In this document: piece by piece, positions 59,109-64,000 of the stretch
How the letters are laid out: each line of letters begins with the position of its first letter
How positions within the stretch are numbered: the stretch's first letter is position 1
DNA from: Parasponia andersonii
Taxonomy: Eukaryota; Streptophyta; Magnoliopsida; Rosales; Cannabaceae
Direction: 5' to 3'
DNA: 64,000 bases
NCBI GenBank assembly: GCA_002914805.1
Contig: JXTB01000334.1
Coordinates: forward strand, 174,320-238,319
Notes under the pieces: model-generated
Databases searched by the model: none
The model's input: only the letters and a program-made list of their open reading frames with translations
Told to the model about the DNA's origin: nothing
Made by a program: the position numbers and the translations under genes

Positions 59109-60780
59109 ATAAGTTTCAGTGACCTCAAATCTTATTCACGTGTTATTTCATGTAGGACCTGCATCTTCTTTTTATATTTTATTTCCGTGGACCTCTACTA
59201 AAATGTGACTGGTATCCTTCTCTGGCCGAGCGGGACAACATCATTGGCCTATATGTATATATGATCAGTTGGCGTGCACCTTGACGTTTGAAGCTGTTCA
59301 TGGGTGGCTCATCATGTGATTCGGGGATTAACCATCCAAATCAATATTTTAGCGACAGCCAAAGGTAGACCTCGTGCTATTTTTTTTTTTCACTAATATA
59401 TAGCATTATTTTATATTGCCCTCCAACCAACAGTGTGGCAAGTAACTCCACTTGGCTCGCTTGATTATATTCTATCTTTTTTGTCCTGGGAAACCACCGT
59501 GTTTTGTATATCTGTTTTATCTGTTTAATATTTATGGAATTTCTATTTTGCAGAACCATTCTACAGCCTAATGGATACATTTGGAGCTCACCAGAGTTGA
59601 AAATGCTTGGACCCACTTGGAGGTGCATCTTTCTTAATTCTATATATATATTTTAGTTGTTTCGGTTTCAGCTGGCATGCAGCTCTTTTTCTAGAGAGTT
59701 TATATAGAGCGAGTTGTGTTGGGCCTAAAAATTTCATATAGTAAAGCGTTCGCCCAACTGAACCCTCTCTTTAATGGATATTTATCCTTTTATCTTTTTC
59801 ACTGTAAAAAGCTAACATTGCAAAGTGTCATGTTGTCATTGAATTATCTAACTGCAGATGATAAAGATTGGTCTGATCTGAACCGCCTTTTTCTCTCTCC
59901 CAATTTCGCACTTGAGGACCTGCCCTTGGAAATTAAAGTTGCTATGGTGTGCTTTAACTAGAAAGATTCAAAAGGGCATTTCTACTCTTGGAAATAAGAG
60001 TCACCTTTACGTTTTCCCTGGCCTTAAAAATTGCCACACATTGACATTGCTAGTATTTATTTGCAATTGTTGAGTTCTATTATGCGTTGAAACTTGAAAA
60101 GCATGTCGTTTGTGTCATAAATTTTTAGAATTCTCAGTCATTCTAAATGCTATAGGGTGAGATATCATATAGCTTATTGATGTCGACTGCAATTTCATCA
60201 CGGATTGAGTATGGTGACAGGAAAATGTCCCATCTATAGCATCATTTGTATCATATGAAAGGAGGACTCTTTTTCATGAGAAGGGGTTCTAGCAAGCTTT
60301 GCTAAATGGGACTATATCTTGAGTCAGTTAATCTCTCTGGGGCTTACGGTATTTTCAAATTTTCAGCTTATGTAGTTATGTAGTTGACATTGGTGCACCA
60401 GATAATTAAACATGCATTCTCTTGTTTAGAACGGACATTTCTTAATGTTAAATCATTTGATAAATTGGAAGGCTGACCTCATTTTTCTTGTGCCTTTCAT
60501 GGTGAAATAAGCTCTTTTTTAGGAATGAAAATTAGTTTAGCTTGAAGGGTTATTTTTATTATTATTTTTTTTTGTCTTATTTCAGCCATCTAAATTGTCT
60601 ATCAGAAGACTCAGTTTTACGCAGGTCCTCGCTTTGCTTAGTGAATGCGTAGGAACATCCGATATCCTTTTTTGCAAAATTCATACAAACTAGAAAAAGA
60701 ACCTTTTTTTTTTTTTTTTTTATGTCAATTATATTTTCCTCGTGCTGGTGCGCATCCCCAAGCATGCAATCACATTGTGC

Positions 60781-61248
60781 ACTACTAACCAAAGTTTATT
60801 ATGTTGACGTAGATTGGCTCGTGTATCCGTACACATAACTTAATTTGACCTAGCTTATAAATATATGAGGGTATTTAGTGTAAGATTTGAATTCTATTTT
60901 AAAAAATTAAAAATTATTTTCACATAGAAAATTAATAGGATGACTATCAATTTTCATTTACCAATAATTTATATAATAAGATTTGAATTCTAAATCAAAC
61001 GCCTCCAAATTCTATCATTTATTGTGTTTTATACCAACTTTGAAGTACTCATTTTGAGTATCATTACGCCATTGAATTCCTTGCAAGAAAAACTTGAATT
61101 GTTGATTTATTATCTGTGGGGACTACTGGCTAGTGTCCCACTTTGCATGTTATCATTATATTACTTTATGCTTATTTGGTCTTTGCTTATATAAAACTTT
61201 CTCAAGTACATATTCTGATTGTTTTGCATGTATGCATACCTTTGTACA
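60781..61248. other. AT-rich spacer
   Basis: AT-rich sequence between the end of the PRIM2 duplicate and the next MITE-like element. No gene is seen. Confidence 0.45.
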
Positions 61249-61567
61249 CAGTGGCGGATTAGGATTATTTTTCAAGGGCATAACAAAAATTTTGTACAAA
61301 ATGAAAACACAAAAAATATAATTTAAATGAGAGATTGAGGATTTAAATGTCAAAAAATAAAGACTTAGGGCTTAAATAAAAAAAATACTAAAATTTGGGA
61401 AAGTTTGCTGCCAATTACCTAAATTATAGCTAACTAAATAAGTGTAAAATTAAAGTGAGAGGGGATATATCTATTAATTTTCAAAAAGTTAATTAAAAAA
61501 ATCATAAAAATACAAAATTTAAGAGGGCACTTGCCCACTCTTGTCATGTTGTGCGTTCGTCCTTGCG
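61249..61567. mobile_element. hAT-like MITE (CAGTGGCGGA terminus)
   Basis: The left end CAGTGGCGGATTAGGATT matches the CAGTGGCGGA start common to many plant hAT-related MITEs. The interior is A-rich, and the right portion has AGAGGGCACTTGCCCAC, typical of the GGGCA..TGCCC subterminal part of such elements. TGTACA occurs at both flanks (61243-61248 and 61568-61573), consistent with part of an 8-bp duplication. The right terminus itself is degenerate. Confidence 0.45.
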
Positions 61568-61646
61568 TGTACATACATACTATTCTATGGTTTTTTTACC
61601 ACCACAAATAGTTTACCTGCTTAATCTCTAAAAAAAGACAACTAGC

Positions 61647-62037
61647 TGATTGAAGATGAGATAATTATCCATTATTGTATATTCACCTAATCTCAAATTT
61701 ATATTGTATTTTATTATATAGCTTTCTATTCATAAAATTGGAAAACCTAAAGCCACCCTCATCTATATAAAGGGGACTCAGTCTCACAATTTTATGTCTC
61801 ATAATAAATTCACTATATACTTTTTAATTCTCTCTTTGCTCTCACCTTGAGACTTAAAGAAAGTCTTGTAATTCTCCAGAAAATAATGAAGAACTGTGGA
61901 CGTAGGCTCATTTTTTTTAGGACTGAACCACTATAAAATTCTTATCTCTTTATTTATTTTACTTTATCAATACTTTTCACATACAAACCACATCTTGCAA
62001 TTTCCTAAATTTATTATTGGCAAAACCTCCGTTAACA
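61647..62037 (+). mobile_element. 5' LTR of a Ty3/gypsy-like element (family B)
   Basis: A 391-bp block starts TGATTGAAG and ends CCTCCGTTAACA, giving TG...CA ends. It holds a promoter-like CTATATAAAGGGGACTC near 61764. It is followed by TTGGCGATGCTAGAAGGAGG, a degenerate form of the TTGGCGCCGTCTG leader seen after many plant gypsy LTRs. It matches the solo LTR at 48446-48845. The element continues past the right edge of the window. Confidence 0.65.
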
Positions 62038-62098
62038 TTGGCGATGCTAGAAGGAGGGCTATTCCAGCAAAGTGTTACTTAATTTTGCTTCTTTAGCA

Positions 62099-63830
62099 AT
62101 GGTAAACACTAGAAATACCACCAAAAACTCTGGAGTCAGCCAAAGTCAACCTCAAAGTACTGCTACTGCACAGGTCGATCCCGCTTACGATCAACCAGCC
62201 GTAACCTCACTTAGGAAGAACATCGTTCAAAGACAAGATCACATGGAGGATGCTCTCGCAAATCTTTAGTAAATCACCAACCAGATCAATGATTCTCTAA
62301 GGTGACTTATTGAAGGATAGATAGTGACTTCACCACAACATGAACACCCCAGAGATCGTCTCGCTCGACGATCTGAAAGGGGAATTCACATTCAAGGAGT
62401 AGGAAATTGTGACCAGTCCAGAGCCCAATAAGAGCAACATGCAGATCGCACTTTGAAGGGAAAAAGCAAGGCCACAAATTTACTACAGGAGTCGGGCACT
62501 GGTAGTTCTCGCACAGATTGCGATCGTGGATAACCTTCTCAAAGAGCTCTTATAAACTACGATCATTTGAGCAACGAGCAGAATCGTCAATCGAGAAGCG
62601 TTTTTGAAAGGATAAACAGGGAGCCAAGGCATAATTTAGCTGACCTACTTGAAATAACGACGTTAAAGAAGTAATCATGAGCAATCCATGATGCATCATA
62701 ACAACTAAACCCAATCAAGTCAATCTATTTCAATTGAATCTTCTCAAAGGTCGCTACAAATCCTGCTCGAACAACCTATTTTATGCCGTGATATAACTGT
62801 GACCAAATACCACCACTCCCACCAGTAAGAGATAATACCCTTTCTCCTAACATTGACGTTCACAACCTGAAGATCACATTAGATGGACTTGTTGGATGAG
62901 ATGATGAGCTTATAGATGGATATTGTCAATTGTCATTCAATAAGGAAGTTTGAGCTGCTGCACTACCTGTTGGATTTAAACTTCCTACCATAAACACTTT
63001 TGATGGGAAAACTAATCCATAGGATCACGTGGATCACTTTAGCGAACTGATAGAGCTTTATCGAGTTGATGACCTTGCGTGTCGCAGGTGTTCTATTGTA
63101 AACCTCACAGGTACAGCAAAGAAGTGGTTTTAAGGACTTCAACCTGGTTCGATCTCTTCCTGGCAGTAGCTCTAGACCCTATTCTTGAGGCAATTTCAAA
63201 CTACGAAAAATTTCGTTATTCCTTTAATCAGTTCATCTGCCATTCGACAAGGTCCAGAGGAAACTCTGTGATCATATTTCAACCGTTTCACTTCAAAATT
63301 AGCAAAAGTCAACAACCCGCCTAAAAGAGGAGTCTTGAATTTGATAATGGCCAGAGTGCGACTAGAACTCTTCAAGACTTTTATCGAAGATTTGGTCGAC
63401 ATCTAAGGGTGGAATCTACTCGAGAAAATCTTCATAAGATAAAGAAGGAAGGAGGAAAAGATACGACCAAAAATGCAGCTAAAACAACTAATAGTATTAA
63501 TAACAAGAGGCCAAAAAAGAGGAAGAATGAGCAACCAGCTAAAAAACAGCCTGATCCAAAGAAGCAGGAGATTCCAAAAGCTCCTATATGATTCAACAAT
63601 TATACCGAGCTAAGTGCACCCATAGATCATATTTATGCGGTCATAAATCAGCAGGAGCAGTATTATTAGTCGGGGCTGATAACAAGTTCTGCTGATACCA
63701 TAAAGATATTGGATATCATACTAACAACTGCTATGCCCGGAAAGATGAGATTGAGAGGTTAATCAGAGAAGAGTGCTGTGGCAGTATACCAGGCCGAACT
63801 GTGGAGTGAGAGAAGAAAATCAACAGTGCC
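62099..63830 (+). pseudogene. Decayed gag region of a Ty3/gypsy-like retrotransposon
   Basis: Pieces in several frames match plant gypsy gag in order. The N-terminus is MVNTRNTTKNSGVSQSQPQS. Near 62970 comes the LPTINTFDGK..HVDHFSELIELYRVDD block, then NLTGTAKKWF near 63105. A Lys-rich linker lies at 63440-63590, then FNNYTELSAPIDHIYAVI, and near 63690 the zinc-knuckle-like YHKDIGYHTNNCYARKDEIE. Many stops and frame changes interrupt it, so the copy cannot make Gag. The protease and polymerase regions would lie beyond the window. Confidence 0.75.
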
Positions 63831-64000
63831 CTCCTGAAGTTCAACGAGAAGTACGAACTATCTTCGGAGGCCTGCATATTGGTAGAGATTCAAGGATGGC
63901 ACATGACAGATATACACAAAAAGCTCGATAGCAACTATTGACTAATGTAATGCAATTCGAGTAGTGTCCACAAAAGCTTCAACAAGTTCTAAATATAGAC

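Larger units (their letters stand above)
55493..60780 (+). pseudogene. Partial duplicate of PRIM2 (exons 10-12 and 17-19), broken
   Basis: Exon and intron sequence of PRIM2 recurs here in order. Exons 10-12 with introns lie at 55493-55889, the end of intron 16 with exon 17 at 56336-56830, and exons 18-19 with 3' flank at 59263-60780. The match therefore extends past the PRIM2 stop to a shared GTGCTGGTGCGCA..CCCCAAGCATGCAAT block, so it is a genomic duplication and not a retrocopy. Damage includes the exon-10 donor GT changed to AT (about 55562), TAA in exon 12, the Fe-S cysteine segment PLCMRH changed to PLYVCH, and frameshifts in exons 17 and 18. A 16-bp deletion removes part of exon 18. Exons 13-16 are replaced by a copia-type LTR fragment, and about 2.4 kb of insertions sit in intron 17. 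Confidence 0.9.

Noticed and set aside
55493-60780. Second functional primase gene
   Set aside because: Exons 1-9 and 13-16 are absent, and the remaining exons have a lost donor, a stop, frameshifts and a changed Fe-S ligand.
1-64000. tRNA, rRNA or CRISPR features
   Set aside because: No tRNA box pairs with cloverleaf potential were noticed by eye. There are no rRNA-like blocks and no regularly spaced repeats with unique spacers; the tandem repeats found have no spacers.

Overview
The window is nuclear DNA of a flowering plant, most likely a eudicot. It is AT-rich, its genes carry many GT-AG introns, and it is full of plant-type transposable-element remains. Three assembly gaps are present: a single n near 899, two at 5573-5574 and 87 at 33090-33176. 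I joined exons by hand from reading frame, splice consensus and remembered family conservation. Every gene model below keeps frame through all its junctions.

Five complete protein genes are supported on the plus strand and one on the minus strand. From left to right they are: LAZY1, a shoot gravitropism gene of the IGT family (2871-5191, +); sphingosine-1-phosphate lyase DPL1 (6023-11344, -, 15 exons, tail-to-tail with LAZY1); a WRKY75-like group IIc transcription factor (23199-25894, +); a DUF1664 membrane/coiled-coil protein (32183-37153, +, 13 exons); the DNA primase large subunit PRIM2 (38317-44581, +, 19 exons); and the mitochondrial NADPH:adrenodoxin oxidoreductase homologue MFDR (51001-55113, +, 13 exons). 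They do not form a pathway; this is ordinary plant gene order with unrelated neighbours.

Between and inside the genes lies a layered mobile-element record. It includes a 2.7 kb CACTA-type element with matching 3-bp target duplications (17564-20272) and two solo LTRs of one family 42 kb apart (16104-16882 and 58284-59108, the second with a clean 5-bp duplication). A second LTR family appears as a solo LTR (48446-48845) and as the 5' LTR of a decayed Ty3/gypsy-like element that runs off the right end (61647-64000). There is a deleted hAT derivative with a TTF-type transposase N-terminus (30181-31385), a BED-finger hAT transposase fragment that stops against the MFDR start codon (50240-51000), a LINE tail in a DPL1 intron, a copia-type LTR with primer-binding site (55893-56277), and several MITE-like elements.

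The most informative structure is a partial tandem duplication of PRIM2. Exons 10-12 and 17-19 with their introns and 3' flank recur at 55493-60780, downstream of MFDR. The copy is broken by a lost splice donor, a stop, frameshifts, loss of an iron-sulphur cysteine and nested insertions.

I found no CRISPR array, operon, tRNA or rRNA, and no clear undescribed molecular system. The unusual items are gene-structure oddities (a 6-nt coding exon, a 20-nt last exon, a GC-AG intron, a NAGNAG acceptor), promoter motif clusters and the nested insertion history.
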